A DNA stretch of 64,000 bases from DASPKT01 sp035626475 (GTDB lineage Bacteria; Pseudomonadota; Alphaproteobacteria; Azospirillales; Azospirillaceae): assembly GCA_035626475.1 (NCBI GenBank), contig DASPNP010000053.1, forward strand, positions 248,001-312,000. The letters run 5' to 3'. Positions 44,525 to 53,036 of this stretch are shown one piece after another (position 1 is the first letter of the stretch; each line of letters starts with the position of its first letter). The notes beneath the pieces are model-generated. The model searched no databases. It worked only from the letters and a program-made list of their open reading frames with translations, and was not told the DNA's origin. Both the position numbers and the translations under genes were made by a program.

Positions 44525-44728
44525 TCACGCCGTGCCCTTGAAGTCGAACCCGGCATCCTCGACGGCGTCGCGGATCTGGGTCTCGGCCACCTCGCCCTCG
44601 ACGGCGACGGTGCCGGCCTTGATGTCCACCAGCACGCGCGAACCCGGCGCCCGGTCCATCACGGCGCGGCTGACGGCGTTGGCGCAGCCCTGGCAGGTCA
44701 TGCCCTCGACCTTGTAGAGGGTGCTCAT
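44525..44728 (-). CDS. copZ: copper chaperone CopZ-like, heavy-metal-associated domain
   Basis: 67-residue single HMA domain with ferredoxin-like fold. The copper ligands are Cys12 and Cys15 in GMTCQGC. It has the typical VDIKAGTVAVEGEV and DAVEDAGFDF elements. It carries Cu(I) through the cytoplasm to CopA. The ribosome binding site (AAGGAGAG) is clear. Last gene of the minus-strand copper cassette, 64 bases after the deacetylase gene. Confidence 0.93.
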   Translation of the reverse strand: MSTLYKVEGMTCQGCANAVSRAVMDRAPGSRVLVDIKAGTVAVEGEVAETQIRDAVEDAGFDFKGTA

Positions 44729-44792
44729 CCCTTCTCTCCTTCATGTCCGGTCCCTGACAACAGACGCCGGGACCACCGCGTCACGCCGGCCC

Positions 44793-45890
44793 TCAGGACG
44801 GGCCGGACCCGCGCACGGCCGCCGACAGCGGCACCAGCGCGAAACCCTTCGCCGCCAGCGTCGGCAGCCATTTCTCCAGCGCGTCCGCCGTCACGTCGTG
44901 CGGATGGCCGATCGCGATGGCGATGCCGTTGCGCCGCGCGACCTCCTCGGTCTTCGCCAGCGCGGCGGCGACCGCCTGCGGCGTCATCTGGTGGTCCAGG
45001 AAGACGTCGCGCGACAGCGGCGGCAGGCCGTAGCGCGCCGCCAGTTCCGGCGCCTTGGTCTGGGCCGTGGTGCGGCTGTCCAGGAACAGCAGCCCCCGCC
45101 CCGCCAGCTCCGCCAGCACCACCGCCATGCCGTCGCGGTCGGCGGTGAAGCGGCTGCCCATGTGGTTGTTGATCCCGACATAGCCCTGGAAGGCCGAGAG
45201 GTTGCGCTCCAGCCGAGCCTTGATCTCCGCCGCCGGCAGGCCGGCGCGCAGCGCGTTCGGGCCCGGATCGCCGGAACCGTCCGGTTCCATCGGCACATGG
45301 ACGATGAGCTCGTGCCCGTTCGCCCGCGCGGCCGCCGTCTGGTCGGGCAGCTCCTTGGCATAGGGCAGCCAGGCCGTGGTGACCGGCCCCGGCAGTGCCG
45401 AGATGCGGGCACTGCGCTTGCGGTCCAGCCCCATGTCGTCGATCACCAGCACGATGCGCGGCCGGCCCTCGGTCACGGGCGCCGGCACCGCATGCCGCCG
45501 CCAGGCCGGCTCCCCGGCGGGCACAGGCGGCGCGGGCGGAAGCGCCTCCGCCTTCGGCGCGTCGCGCTTCGGCGGCTCGGGCGCCGCTGGAGCGGGAGCG
45601 GATTCGGGTGCGGGCGGAGCCTCCGGCACCTCTCTCGCCGGCGGCACCGCAGGCGCCGACTCTGGCAGGCGCGGCGGCGCCACTTCCGCCGCCTCCCGTT
45701 CCAGCGGCGGTGCCGGCGGCACGGGCGTGTAGGCCGGCCGGGGCTCCTGCACCAGCAGCGTCAGCGCGCCGACCGCGACCACCAGCCCCAGCGCGGCGCC
45801 CGCCGGCTTCAGCCAGGCCGGACGCGCCGCCTTCTTCCGGCGCGGCGTCTGCGGGGACTTGCGGGGTGCCTTGCGGCGCGGCGTGGTCAT
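44793..45890 (-). CDS. divergent polysaccharide deacetylase family protein (DUF610)
   Basis: 365 residues. A basic cytoplasmic start (MTTPRRKAPRKSPQTPRRKK) precedes one transmembrane anchor (about residues 30-46, GAALGLVVAVGALTLLV). A long Pro/Ala/Glu-rich periplasmic linker follows (about 48-135). The catalytic-type domain begins near residue 143 with RIVLVIDDMGLD and has GHELIVHVPMEP, INNHMGSRFT and DHQMTP. The family is usually linked to envelope or carbohydrate genes. Here its ATG overlaps the cueR stop by 4 bases, so it is translated with the copper genes. A direct role in copper handling is not established. Confidence 0.85.
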   Translation of the reverse strand: MTTPRRKAPRKSPQTPRRKKAARPAWLKPAGAALGLVVAVGALTLLVQEPRPAYTPVPPAPPLEREAAEVAPPRLPESAPAVPPAREVPEAPPAPESAPAPAAPEPPKRDAPKAEALPPAPPVPAGEPAWRRHAVPAPVTEGRPRIVLVIDDMGLDRKRSARISALPGPVTTAWLPYAKELPDQTAAARANGHELIVHVPMEPDGSGDPGPNALRAGLPAAEIKARLERNLSAFQGYVGINNHMGSRFTADRDGMAVVLAELAGRGLLFLDSRTTAQTKAPELAARYGLPPLSRDVFLDHQMTPQAVAAALAKTEEVARRNGIAIAIGHPHDVTADALEKWLPTLAAKGFALVPLSAAVRGSGPS

Positions 45891-46294
45891 GCGGGGGCCT
45901 TGGCGTGACAGGAGGAGAGGCCCTCCAGGATGGGGCAATCCGGCCGGTCGTCGCCGTGACAGCGGTCGATCAAATCGGTCAGGGTGCGGCGCATCGCCAT
46001 CAGCTCGGCCACCTTGGCGTCGATCTCGCGCACATGGTCCTGGGCCAGCGACCGCACGTCGGCGCTGGCGCGCTCCCGGTCGCTCCACAGCTTCAGCAGG
46101 TCGCCCACCGCCCGCACCGGGAAGCCCAGCGAGCGGGCGCGGGCGATGAAACGCAGCACCTCCACGTCGCGGGCATCGTAGTCGCGGTAGCCGTTTTCCC
46201 GCCGCCCGGCGCTGCCGATCAGGCCGATGCTCTCATAGTAGCGGATCGTCTTGGCCGGCACGCCCGCGGCCTTGGCCGCCTTGCCGATGTTCAT
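45887..46294 (-). CDS. cueR: CueR-type copper-responsive MerR family activator
   Basis: 135 residues: a winged helix-turn-helix (MNIGKAAKAAGVPAKTIRYYE), a dimerisation helix and a metal-binding tip. Cys112 and Cys120 (CHGDDRPDC) and Ser77 occupy the positions of the Cu(I)-binding residues of E. coli CueR, strongly indicating a monovalent-ion sensor. Its ATG overlaps the copA stop by 4 bases (ATGA). It presumably activates the copA promoter by untwisting the 19-base spacer, so its own synthesis is copper-induced. Confidence 0.94.
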   Translation of the reverse strand: MNIGKAAKAAGVPAKTIRYYESIGLIGSAGRRENGYRDYDARDVEVLRFIARARSLGFPVRAVGDLLKLWSDRERASADVRSLAQDHVREIDAKVAELMAMRRTLTDLIDRCHGDDRPDCPILEGLSSCHAKAPA

Positions 46295-48516
46295 CGAACC
46301 TCTCCCGAAGTGCTGGGCTTCCAGTACTGCAGCAGCAGCGCGTTGCCTACCACGGCGAGACTGCTGACCGTCATGCCGATCGCGGCGGGCACCGGCCCGA
46401 GCAGCCCGAGTGCCGCCAGCGGCAGGCCCACGGCGTTGAAGCCGAAGGCCCAGACCAGGTTGCCCACGATCTTGCGGCGGGTCGCCCGCGCCAGTTCCAC
46501 GACGCCGGCCACCAGCGCCGGGTCGGGCCGCATCAGCCCGACGCCGGCCGCCTGCAGCGCCACGTCGGTGCCGCCGCCGATGGCGATGCCCAGGTCGGCC
46601 CGGGCCAGCGCCGGCGCGTCGTTCACACCGTCGCCGACCATGGCGACGACCCGGCCGGCCGCCTGCTCGGCCGCGATGCGGGCGATCTTGTCCTCCGGGC
46701 GGGCGGATGCGACGACCTCCGTGATGCCCAGCTTGCCGGCGGTGGTGATCGCGGCGGCCGGGCTGTCGCCGGTCAGCATGGTGACCCGCACGCCCAGCCG
46801 GCCGAGCGCCGCCACGGCCGGTCCTGCCGTCGGCCTGACACGGTCGGCGACGGCGATAAGCCCCACGGGGCGCAAGGTCCCGCCCCGCTGCGCCGCCACC
46901 CACATGACCGCCTTGCCCTGCCTCTCCAGCGCCGCCGCCCCGTCCTGCAGCGGCGTCATGTCGACGCCCAGCTCCCGCATCAGGGCCGCGTTGCCGGCTG
47001 CCGCCGGTACGCCACCGACAAGGGCTGTCACGCCCCGGCCGGGCACCGCGCGGAACTCCTCCGCCGCCGCGAGCGGCAGGCCCTGCGCCCGCTCCAGCAC
47101 CGCCTTGGCGAGCGGATGGCGGCTGCCGCGCTGCAGCCCGGCGGCCAGGGCCAGCAGTTGCTCCGCAGTCCCGTCCAGTGGCCGAAGGTCGGTGATCTCC
47201 GGCCGGTCCTCGGTCAGGGTGCCGGTCTTGTCGAACAGGACCGAGGTGACGGCGTGGGCGCGCTCCAGCGCCTCGGCGTCGCGGATCAGGATGCCGTGCC
47301 GCGCCCCCGCCCCCAGCGCCACCGCCATCACAGCCGGCGTGGCGAGGCCGAGCGCGCAGGGGCAGGCCACCACCAGGACCGAGACCGCGGGAATGATGCT
47401 GGCTTCCAGATCGCCCGTTGCGAGCCACCAGCCGGCGAAGGCCGCCGCCGCGACCGCGACCACCACCAGCGCGAACCAGCCGCTGACCCGGTCGGCGAGG
47501 CGCTGGATCCGCGGCTTGGTCGCCTGCGCGTGGCCGACCAGCGCGATCATCCGCCCCAGCACCGCCGCCTCGCCGACATGCGTGGCCTCGACCAGCAGAT
47601 AGCCGTCGAGATTGACGGTGCCGCCGGTCACGCCCGAGCCCGGGCCCCGCTCCTGCGGCAGCGATTCGCCCGTCACCATCGCCTCGTCCACCGCGGCGCG
47701 TCCTTCCAGGACCGTCCCGTCCACCGGTACCCGGTCGCCGGCGCGCACCGCCACGCGGTCGCCCGGCCTGATCTCCGCGAGCGGCACCACCCGCTCGCTC
47801 CCGTCGGCCGCCACCCGCCGCGCCGTCTCGGGCCTGAGCGCCAGCAGCGCCTCGACGGCGCGGTTGGTGGCGCGCCGCGCGCGGGCCTCCATGACCTTGC
47901 CGGCGATGACGAAGGTGATGACCAGGGCCGAGGCCTCGAAGTAGAGGTGGCCGTGGTGATGGCCCGCCAGCACCAGCCAGAGGCTGAGGAAATACGCGGC
48001 ACTGGTGCCGAGGGCCACCAGCACGTCCATGTTGGCCGTCCCGCCCGCCAGCGCCCGGAACGCCCCCTTGTAGAAGCGCCAGCCGATGAGGAACTGCACC
48101 GGCGTGGCCAGCAGCGCCTGCGCCCAGCCGGGCACCCTCCAGGGCGCATCCAACGCCATCAGCAGCATCTCCGCGAGCAGCGGCAGGGTCAGCGCGGCGC
48201 TGAGCGCCAGCAGGCGAAGCTCGCGCCGGGCCTCCTGCGGATCGTGCGACGGGGTATCGGGCGTCGCCACCCAGGCGCCGTAGCCGGCCCGCTCCACCGC
48301 GGCGACGATAGCCGCAAGGTCGATGCGGTCGGGATCGAAGCGCACCTCCGCCTTCTCCGCCGGCAGGCTGACGGTGGCGGCAAGCACGCCGGCTTGGCGC
48401 CCCAGCACCTTCTCGATGCGGGAGACGCAAGCGGCGCAGGTCATGCCCTGGACGGCCAGGGAGGCGATCTGCTCGGTGGCGGTGAGGGTCGTGGGGATGG
48501 GGGCGGTCGTATCCAT
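46291..48516 (-). CDS. copA: Cu(I)-exporting P1B-type ATPase CopA
   Basis: 741-residue efflux pump moving Cu(I) out of the cytoplasm. One N-terminal HMA domain binds copper through Cys27 and Cys30 (GMTCAACVSRIE). The transmembrane CPC is Cys385-Pro-Cys387 in VACPCALGLATP; the phosphorylated Asp429 is in FDKTGTLTED. The hinge GDGVNDAPALARADLGIA and HPLAKAVLE nucleotide site are present. About eight membrane helices are expected. First gene of copA-cueR-deacetylase-copZ, directly behind a CueR-type promoter. Confidence 0.96.
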   Translation of the reverse strand: MDTTAPIPTTLTATEQIASLAVQGMTCAACVSRIEKVLGRQAGVLAATVSLPAEKAEVRFDPDRIDLAAIVAAVERAGYGAWVATPDTPSHDPQEARRELRLLALSAALTLPLLAEMLLMALDAPWRVPGWAQALLATPVQFLIGWRFYKGAFRALAGGTANMDVLVALGTSAAYFLSLWLVLAGHHHGHLYFEASALVITFVIAGKVMEARARRATNRAVEALLALRPETARRVAADGSERVVPLAEIRPGDRVAVRAGDRVPVDGTVLEGRAAVDEAMVTGESLPQERGPGSGVTGGTVNLDGYLLVEATHVGEAAVLGRMIALVGHAQATKPRIQRLADRVSGWFALVVVAVAAAAFAGWWLATGDLEASIIPAVSVLVVACPCALGLATPAVMAVALGAGARHGILIRDAEALERAHAVTSVLFDKTGTLTEDRPEITDLRPLDGTAEQLLALAAGLQRGSRHPLAKAVLERAQGLPLAAAEEFRAVPGRGVTALVGGVPAAAGNAALMRELGVDMTPLQDGAAALERQGKAVMWVAAQRGGTLRPVGLIAVADRVRPTAGPAVAALGRLGVRVTMLTGDSPAAAITTAGKLGITEVVASARPEDKIARIAAEQAAGRVVAMVGDGVNDAPALARADLGIAIGGGTDVALQAAGVGLMRPDPALVAGVVELARATRRKIVGNLVWAFGFNAVGLPLAALGLLGPVPAAIGMTVSSLAVVGNALLLQYWKPSTSGEVR

Positions 48517-48523
48517 GTCCCCT

Positions 48524-48554
48524 CTTCTGCTCCTTCCAGCAACTGGAAGGTCAA
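48524..48554 (-). promoter_or_regulatory. CueR-controlled copA promoter with 19-bp dyad operator
   Basis: On the minus strand: -35 TTGACC (48549-48554), a 19-base spacer (48530-48548) and a weak -10 CAGAAG (48524-48529). The dyad CCTTCCAGCAACTGGAAGG occupies 48532-48550 and closely matches the E. coli copA CueR box. The long spacer is the hallmark of MerR-family promoters. The -10 ends 7 bases before the copA ATG. Confidence 0.88.
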
Positions 48555-48594
48555 GGTCCGATTTTCAACAGGGCTTGCCCACCCGGCCTCACGC

Positions 48595-48623
48595 TGGAAA
48601 TGCCTCTGATCAGCCTGTAGGGT
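48595..48623 (+). promoter_or_regulatory. Weak candidate promoter for trpGDC
   Basis: TGGAAA (48595-48600), 17 bases, TAGGGT (48618-48623), upstream of trpG. A promoter is expected here because the copper cassette separates trpG from trpE, but the match is poor. Confidence 0.25.
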
Positions 48624-48661
48624 AGCCGTCCCGCACCCAGCTGAAGCCCGGTCCCACGGCC

Positions 48662-49258
48662 ATGATCCTGCTGATCGACAACTATGACAGCTTCACCTAC
48701 AACCTGGTCCATTACCTGGGCGAGCTGGGGGCCGACGTGCGGGTCTGGCGCAACGACGCGCTGACCGCCGAGGAGGCGCTGGGCATGGGTGCGGAGGGCA
48801 TCGTCCTGTCCCCCGGCCCCTGCGACCCGGACCGGGCCGGCATCTGCCTGGACGTGATCAAGCTCGCGGCGGAGCGGCGCGTGCCGCTGTTCGGCGTCTG
48901 CCTGGGCCACCAGGCGATCGGCCAGGCCTTCGGCGGCCGCGTGGTGCGCGCTCCCGTGCCGATGCATGGCAAGGTCTCCGAGGTGCGGCACGAGGGCCAG
49001 GGCCTGATGCGCGGGCTGCCCAGCCCCTTCAAGGCGACGCGCTACCATTCGCTCATTGTCGAGGCCGCCACCTTGCCGGATTGCCTGGAGGTCACGGCCA
49101 CGCTCGACGACGGCATGATCATGGCGCTGCAGCATCGGGATCTCCCGATCCACGGCGTGCAGTTCCATCCCGAGAGCATCGCCAGCGAGCACGGCCACGA
49201 CATTCTGCGCAACTTCCTGGAAATGGCCCGCGGCCGCCCGGCGGAGAAGGCGGCATGA
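48662..49258 (+). CDS. trpG: anthranilate synthase component II (glutamine amidotransferase)
   Basis: 198-residue class I amidotransferase supplying ammonia to TrpE. The catalytic triad is Cys80 in GVCLGHQAIG with His169 and Glu171 in GVQFHPES. The start MILLIDNYDSFTYNLVHYLG is canonical. It may also serve PabB for folate synthesis. Its stop overlaps trpD by 4 bases; upstream is the divergent copA promoter region. Confidence 0.95.
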   Translation: MILLIDNYDSFTYNLVHYLGELGADVRVWRNDALTAEEALGMGAEGIVLSPGPCDPDRAGICLDVIKLAAERRVPLFGVCLGHQAIGQAFGGRVVRAPVPMHGKVSEVRHEGQGLMRGLPSPFKATRYHSLIVEAATLPDCLEVTATLDDGMIMALQHRDLPIHGVQFHPESIASEHGHDILRNFLEMARGRPAEKAA

Positions 49259-50331
49259 GCGGCGTGCCTGCCGCCGGCGACATGCCGGACATGAAGGCGC
49301 TGCTGGGCAAGGTCGCCGGCGGGGCCAGCCTGTCGGAAGAGGATGCCCGCACCGCCTTCGACATCATCATGGCCGGCAACGCCACACCCTCGCAGATGGG
49401 CGGCTTCCTGATGGCGCTGCGGGTCCGGGGCGAGACGGTGGAGGAGATCACCGGCGCCGCCCGGGTCATGCGCGCCCGCGCCGTGCCCGTTGAAGCGCCG
49501 CCCGGCACCATCGACACCTGCGGCACCGGCGGCGACGCGTCGGGCACCTACAACATCTCCACCTGCGTGGCGCTGGTGGCCGCCGCCTGCGGCGTGCCGG
49601 TCGCCAAGCACGGCAACCGGGCGCTCTCCTCCAAGTCGGGCGCCGCGGATGTACTGACCGCGCTGGGCGTCAACATCGAGGCGGACATGGAGCTGGTGGG
49701 CCGTAGCTTGCGGGAGGCGGGCATCTGCTTCCTGATGGCGCCGCGCCACCATCTGGCCATGCGCAATGTCGGCCCGACCCGGGTGGAGCTGGGCACCCGC
49801 ACCATCTTCAACCTGCTGGGCCCGCTCTCCAACCCGGCCGGCGCCAAGCGACAGCTGATGGGCGTCTTCGCCCGGCAATGGGTGGAACCGCTGGCGCATG
49901 TGCTGGGCCGGCTGGGGTCCGAGCGCGCCTGGGTCGTCCACGGCTCCGACGGGCTGGACGAACTCACCACCACCGGCCCCTCCTTCGTGGCCGAGCTCAG
50001 GGACGGCGGGGTCCGCTGCTTCGAGGTGACGCCCGAGGAGGCCGGCCTGACGCGATCCGACGCGGCGGGCCTCAAGGGTGGCGACGCCGAGCACAATGCC
50101 GAGGCGCTGCGCCGGGTGCTGGCGGGCGAGCCGGGCGCCTACCGCGACATCGTGCTGCTGAACGCCGCCGCCGCCCTGATGGTCGCTGGCAAGGCGGCGA
50201 ACCTGCGCGAGGGTGTGGCCATGGCCGCCGACGCCATCGACGGCGGCCGCGCCCAGGGCAAGCTGGACCTGCTGGCCGGTATCAGCCGCACCGAACCGCT
50301 CGAGCCCCCGCCCGAGGCGCCCAAGCCATGA
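49255..50331 (+). CDS. trpD: anthranilate phosphoribosyltransferase
   Basis: 358-residue enzyme joining anthranilate with PRPP. It carries the PRPP-binding IDTCGTGGDASGTYNIST, KHGNRALSSKSGAADVLTALG, and RNVGPTRVELGTRTIFNLLGPLSNPAG. The ATG at 49255 overlaps the trpG stop (ATGA); the longer open frame runs back through trpG in another frame. It also overlaps trpC by 4 bases. Slightly longer N terminus than the family average. Confidence 0.96.
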   Translation: MSGVPAAGDMPDMKALLGKVAGGASLSEEDARTAFDIIMAGNATPSQMGGFLMALRVRGETVEEITGAARVMRARAVPVEAPPGTIDTCGTGGDASGTYNISTCVALVAAACGVPVAKHGNRALSSKSGAADVLTALGVNIEADMELVGRSLREAGICFLMAPRHHLAMRNVGPTRVELGTRTIFNLLGPLSNPAGAKRQLMGVFARQWVEPLAHVLGRLGSERAWVVHGSDGLDELTTTGPSFVAELRDGGVRCFEVTPEEAGLTRSDAAGLKGGDAEHNAEALRRVLAGEPGAYRDIVLLNAAAALMVAGKAANLREGVAMAADAIDGGRAQGKLDLLAGISRTEPLEPPPEAPKP

Positions 50332-51137
50332 GCGACGTACTGACCCGCATCTGCGCCGACACGCGTGAGCATATCACGCGAACAAAGGCCGCCATCTCCT
50401 TGGCGGAGCAGGAAAATCGCGCCCGCGCCGCCTCCCCCGTGCGCGGCTTCGCCCGGGCGCTGGAGGCGAAGGTCGCCGCCGGCGGCTTCGGCCTGATCGC
50501 CGAGATCAAGAAGGCCAGCCCCAGCAAGGGGCTGATCCGCGCGGACTTCGACCCGCCCGTGCTCGCCCGTGCCTACCGCGACGGCGGGGCGGCCTGCCTG
50601 TCGGTGCTGACCGACCGGCCCTATTTTCAGGGCGACGACTCCTATCTGGTGGCAGCCCGCGCCGCCGTGGATCTGCCGGTCCTGCGCAAGGACTTCATGG
50701 TCGATCCCTACCAGGTGGTGGAGGCCCGGGCGCTCGGCGCCGACTGCATCCTGCTGATCATGGCGGCCATCGACGATGGCCTCGCGGCCGAGCTGCACGC
50801 GGTCGCCACCGGCCTCGGCATGGACGTGCTGATCGAGGTTCACGACGCGCCGGAGATGGAGCGGGCGCTGAAGCTGCCCAGCGGCCTGCTAGGCGTGAAC
50901 AACCGCAATCTCAAGACCTTGGCGGTCGATCTTGCGACGACCGAGCAGCTGGCGTCCATGGTGCCGGCCGGCCGGCACCTGGTGGCGGAGAGCGGCCTGG
51001 GCAGCCATGCCGACCTGCGGCGCATGGCGCGCGTGGGCGCCCGCCGCTTCCTGGTCGGCGAGTCGCTGATGCGGCAGGCGGACGTCGCCGCCGCCACCCG
51101 CGATCTTCTCACCCCCGCCCTCAAGGATGCGGTGTAA
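50328..51137 (+). CDS. trpC: indole-3-glycerol-phosphate synthase
   Basis: 269-residue (beta/alpha)8 enzyme of tryptophan synthesis. Characteristic segments are LIAEIKKASPSKGLIR (catalytic Lys), LSVLTDRPYFQGD, LRKDFMVDPYQV, LGVNNRNLKTL and AESGL with FLVGESLMRQ. The ATG at 50328 lies in the trpD stop. It is a monofunctional TrpC, not fused to TrpF. moaC follows after 4 bases. Confidence 0.96.
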   Translation: MSDVLTRICADTREHITRTKAAISLAEQENRARAASPVRGFARALEAKVAAGGFGLIAEIKKASPSKGLIRADFDPPVLARAYRDGGAACLSVLTDRPYFQGDDSYLVAARAAVDLPVLRKDFMVDPYQVVEARALGADCILLIMAAIDDGLAAELHAVATGLGMDVLIEVHDAPEMERALKLPSGLLGVNNRNLKTLAVDLATTEQLASMVPAGRHLVAESGLGSHADLRRMARVGARRFLVGESLMRQADVAAATRDLLTPALKDAV

Positions 51138-51141
51138 GCCC

Positions 51142-51642
51142 ATGTCGGAGCAGGATAAGTCCGGCCTCACCCATTTCGACGAGAGCGGCAATGCCGTGAT
51201 GGTCGACGTCTCCGCCAAGGCCGAGACGGAGCGGGTCGCCACGGCCCGTGGCCGCGTCACCATGAAGCCGGAGACGCTGGCGCTGATCCAGGCCGGCGGC
51301 ATGGCCAAGGGCGACGTGCTGGGCGTGGCGCGGCTGGCCGGCATCATGGCGGCCAAGCGCACGCCGGACCTCATCCCGCTCTGCCACCCCCTGCCCCTGA
51401 CCAAGGTCACGGTCGACCTCCGTTGCCTCAGCGATATCAACGCGGTGGAGATCGAAGCTACGGTGAAGCTGAAGGGCCGCACCGGCGTGGAGATGGAGGC
51501 GCTGACCGCCGTCAGCGTCGCGGCGCTGACCCTCTACGACATGTGCAAAGCGGTCGATAAGGGCATGGTTCTGGGCGACATCCGCCTGATCCGCAAGGAA
51601 GGCGGCAAGAGCGGTACCTGGACCGCGGACGAGCAGCCATGA
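51142..51642 (+). CDS. moaC: cyclic pyranopterin monophosphate synthase
   Basis: 166-residue hexameric enzyme of molybdenum-cofactor synthesis. Typical segments are LTHFDESGNAVMVDVSAK, GDVLGVARLAGIMAAKRT, LIPLCHPLPL and GVEMEALTAVSVAALTLYDMCKAVD. The start at 51142 (MSEQDKSGLTHF) is preferred; an ATG five codons earlier exists. It overlaps moeA by 4 bases. The trpC-moaC-moeA order is typical for the class. Confidence 0.97.
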   Translation: MSEQDKSGLTHFDESGNAVMVDVSAKAETERVATARGRVTMKPETLALIQAGGMAKGDVLGVARLAGIMAAKRTPDLIPLCHPLPLTKVTVDLRCLSDINAVEIEATVKLKGRTGVEMEALTAVSVAALTLYDMCKAVDKGMVLGDIRLIRKEGGKSGTWTADEQP

Positions 51643-52829
51643 TCCCGGTCGCGGACGCCGCCGCCCGCATCGTCGCCGCCTTCTCGGCCCTGCCCGCCGA
51701 GACCGTCTCCGTCGCCGAGGCGCAGGGCCGCGTGCTGGCGGCGGATGTGGTGGCGCGGGTCACGCAGCCGCCGACGGCCGTCTCCCAGATGGACGGCTAT
51801 GCCGTGCGCGGCGCGGACCTCATCGCCCTGCCAGCCACGCTCACGCGCATCGGCGAGGCCCCGGCCGGGCGTCCCTTTGCGGGCACGATCGGGCCGGGAC
51901 AAGCGGTGCGCATCTTCACCGGCGCGCCGATGCCCGACGGCGCCGATACGGTGGTGCTGCAGGAGGACAGCGACGAGCTGGACGGCCGTGTGACCGTGCG
52001 CGAGGGCACGCCCGGGCGCTGGGTGCGCCCGGCCGGCCTGGATTTCGCCGCCGGAGCCGTTGGGCTGCGGACAGGCCGGCTGCTGACGGTACGCGACGTC
52101 GCGCTGGCTGCCGCGATGAATGTGCCCTGGCTCACGGTCCGCCGCCGGCCCCGCGTCGCCATCCTCGCCACCGGCGACGAGGTGGTGATGCCGGGCGATC
52201 CCCTAGCACCGGGGCAGATCGTCAGCAGCAATGGGCTGGCGCTGGCGGCCCTCGTGACGAAGCTGGGCGGCATCCCGGTCAATCTCGGCATCGCGCCGGA
52301 TCGGCTGGACCGGCTGGCTGAGATCGCTGCCGGCGCCGCGGGCTGCGACCTGCTGGTGACGACCGGTGGCGCCTCGGTGGGCGAGCACGATCTGATCAAG
52401 GATCTGCCCGGAGTCGAACTCGACTTCTGGAAGATCGCGATGCGCCCGGGCAAGCCGTTGATGTTCGGTCGGCTGCATGCTGTGCCGCTGCTGGGCCTGC
52501 CGGGGAATCCGGTGTCCAACCTGGTGTGCGCGCATCTTTTCATGCGCCCCGTCCTGCGCCGCCTCCAGGGGACCGACGCGGCGTCCGAGTCGCCCGTCCG
52601 GGCGCGTCTCGGGGCCCCGCTGGCGGCGAACGACAAGCGGCAGGACCATCTCCGCGCCACACTGGCCGAGAGCGCCGACGGGCTGCCGGTGGCGACCGCC
52701 TTTCCCAAGCAGGACAGCTCCATGCTGAGCGCGCTTGCCGCCGCGGATTGCCTGATCGTGCGCCCGCCGCACGCGCCGGCGGCCCAGGTCGGCGAACCGG
52801 TCGAGATTCTGCGCCTGGACGCCCTCTGA
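51639..52829 (+). CDS. moeA: molybdopterin molybdenumtransferase MoeA
   Basis: 396-residue enzyme inserting molybdate into adenylylated molybdopterin. N-terminal region: AQGRVLAADV, AVSQMDGYAVRG and GAPMPDGADTVV. The MoCF-binding domain has ILATGDEVVMPG, LVTTGGASVGEHD and PLLGLPGNPVSN. The C-terminal beta domain is complete. Its ATG lies in the moaC stop. It ends 58 bases before the LexA box of the next unit. Confidence 0.97.
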   Translation: MIPVADAAARIVAAFSALPAETVSVAEAQGRVLAADVVARVTQPPTAVSQMDGYAVRGADLIALPATLTRIGEAPAGRPFAGTIGPGQAVRIFTGAPMPDGADTVVLQEDSDELDGRVTVREGTPGRWVRPAGLDFAAGAVGLRTGRLLTVRDVALAAAMNVPWLTVRRRPRVAILATGDEVVMPGDPLAPGQIVSSNGLALAALVTKLGGIPVNLGIAPDRLDRLAEIAAGAAGCDLLVTTGGASVGEHDLIKDLPGVELDFWKIAMRPGKPLMFGRLHAVPLLGLPGNPVSNLVCAHLFMRPVLRRLQGTDAASESPVRARLGAPLAANDKRQDHLRATLAESADGLPVATAFPKQDSSMLSALAAADCLIVRPPHAPAAQVGEPVEILRLDAL

Positions 52830-52887
52830 GTGATCCGCGTCCATTCGCCCCGTCCGCGCGGTCCGGGGCGTTCTTGACGCGCCGCGT

Positions 52888-52936
52888 GAACGCAACTAGA
52901 ACATCCCCTTGACGTTTCGGGTTTGTTCCATATCCT
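52888..52936 (+). promoter_or_regulatory. LexA box and promoter of lexA
   Basis: GAAC-N7-GAAC at 52888-52902 is the complement of the alphaproteobacterial SOS box GTTC-N7-GTTC. Just after it lie -35 TTGACG (52909-52914) and -10 TATCCT (52931-52936), spaced by 16 bases. This fits autoregulation of lexA, with a leader of about 95 bases. Confidence 0.85.
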
Positions 52937-53036
52937 GTGAAGGAATGGATTGCGGCCGCCCGAGGGGGCCGCCCTGGACAATCGAGCGTTATCCGGCGCC
53001 CTCCTGAGGCGACGGCGCTCCAGCGGGAGGATGGCG

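Noticed and set aside
44358..44744. A 128-codon frame overlapping copZ on the same strand
   Set aside because: It runs through the palindrome and copZ out of frame, with no ribosome binding site or recognisable domain.
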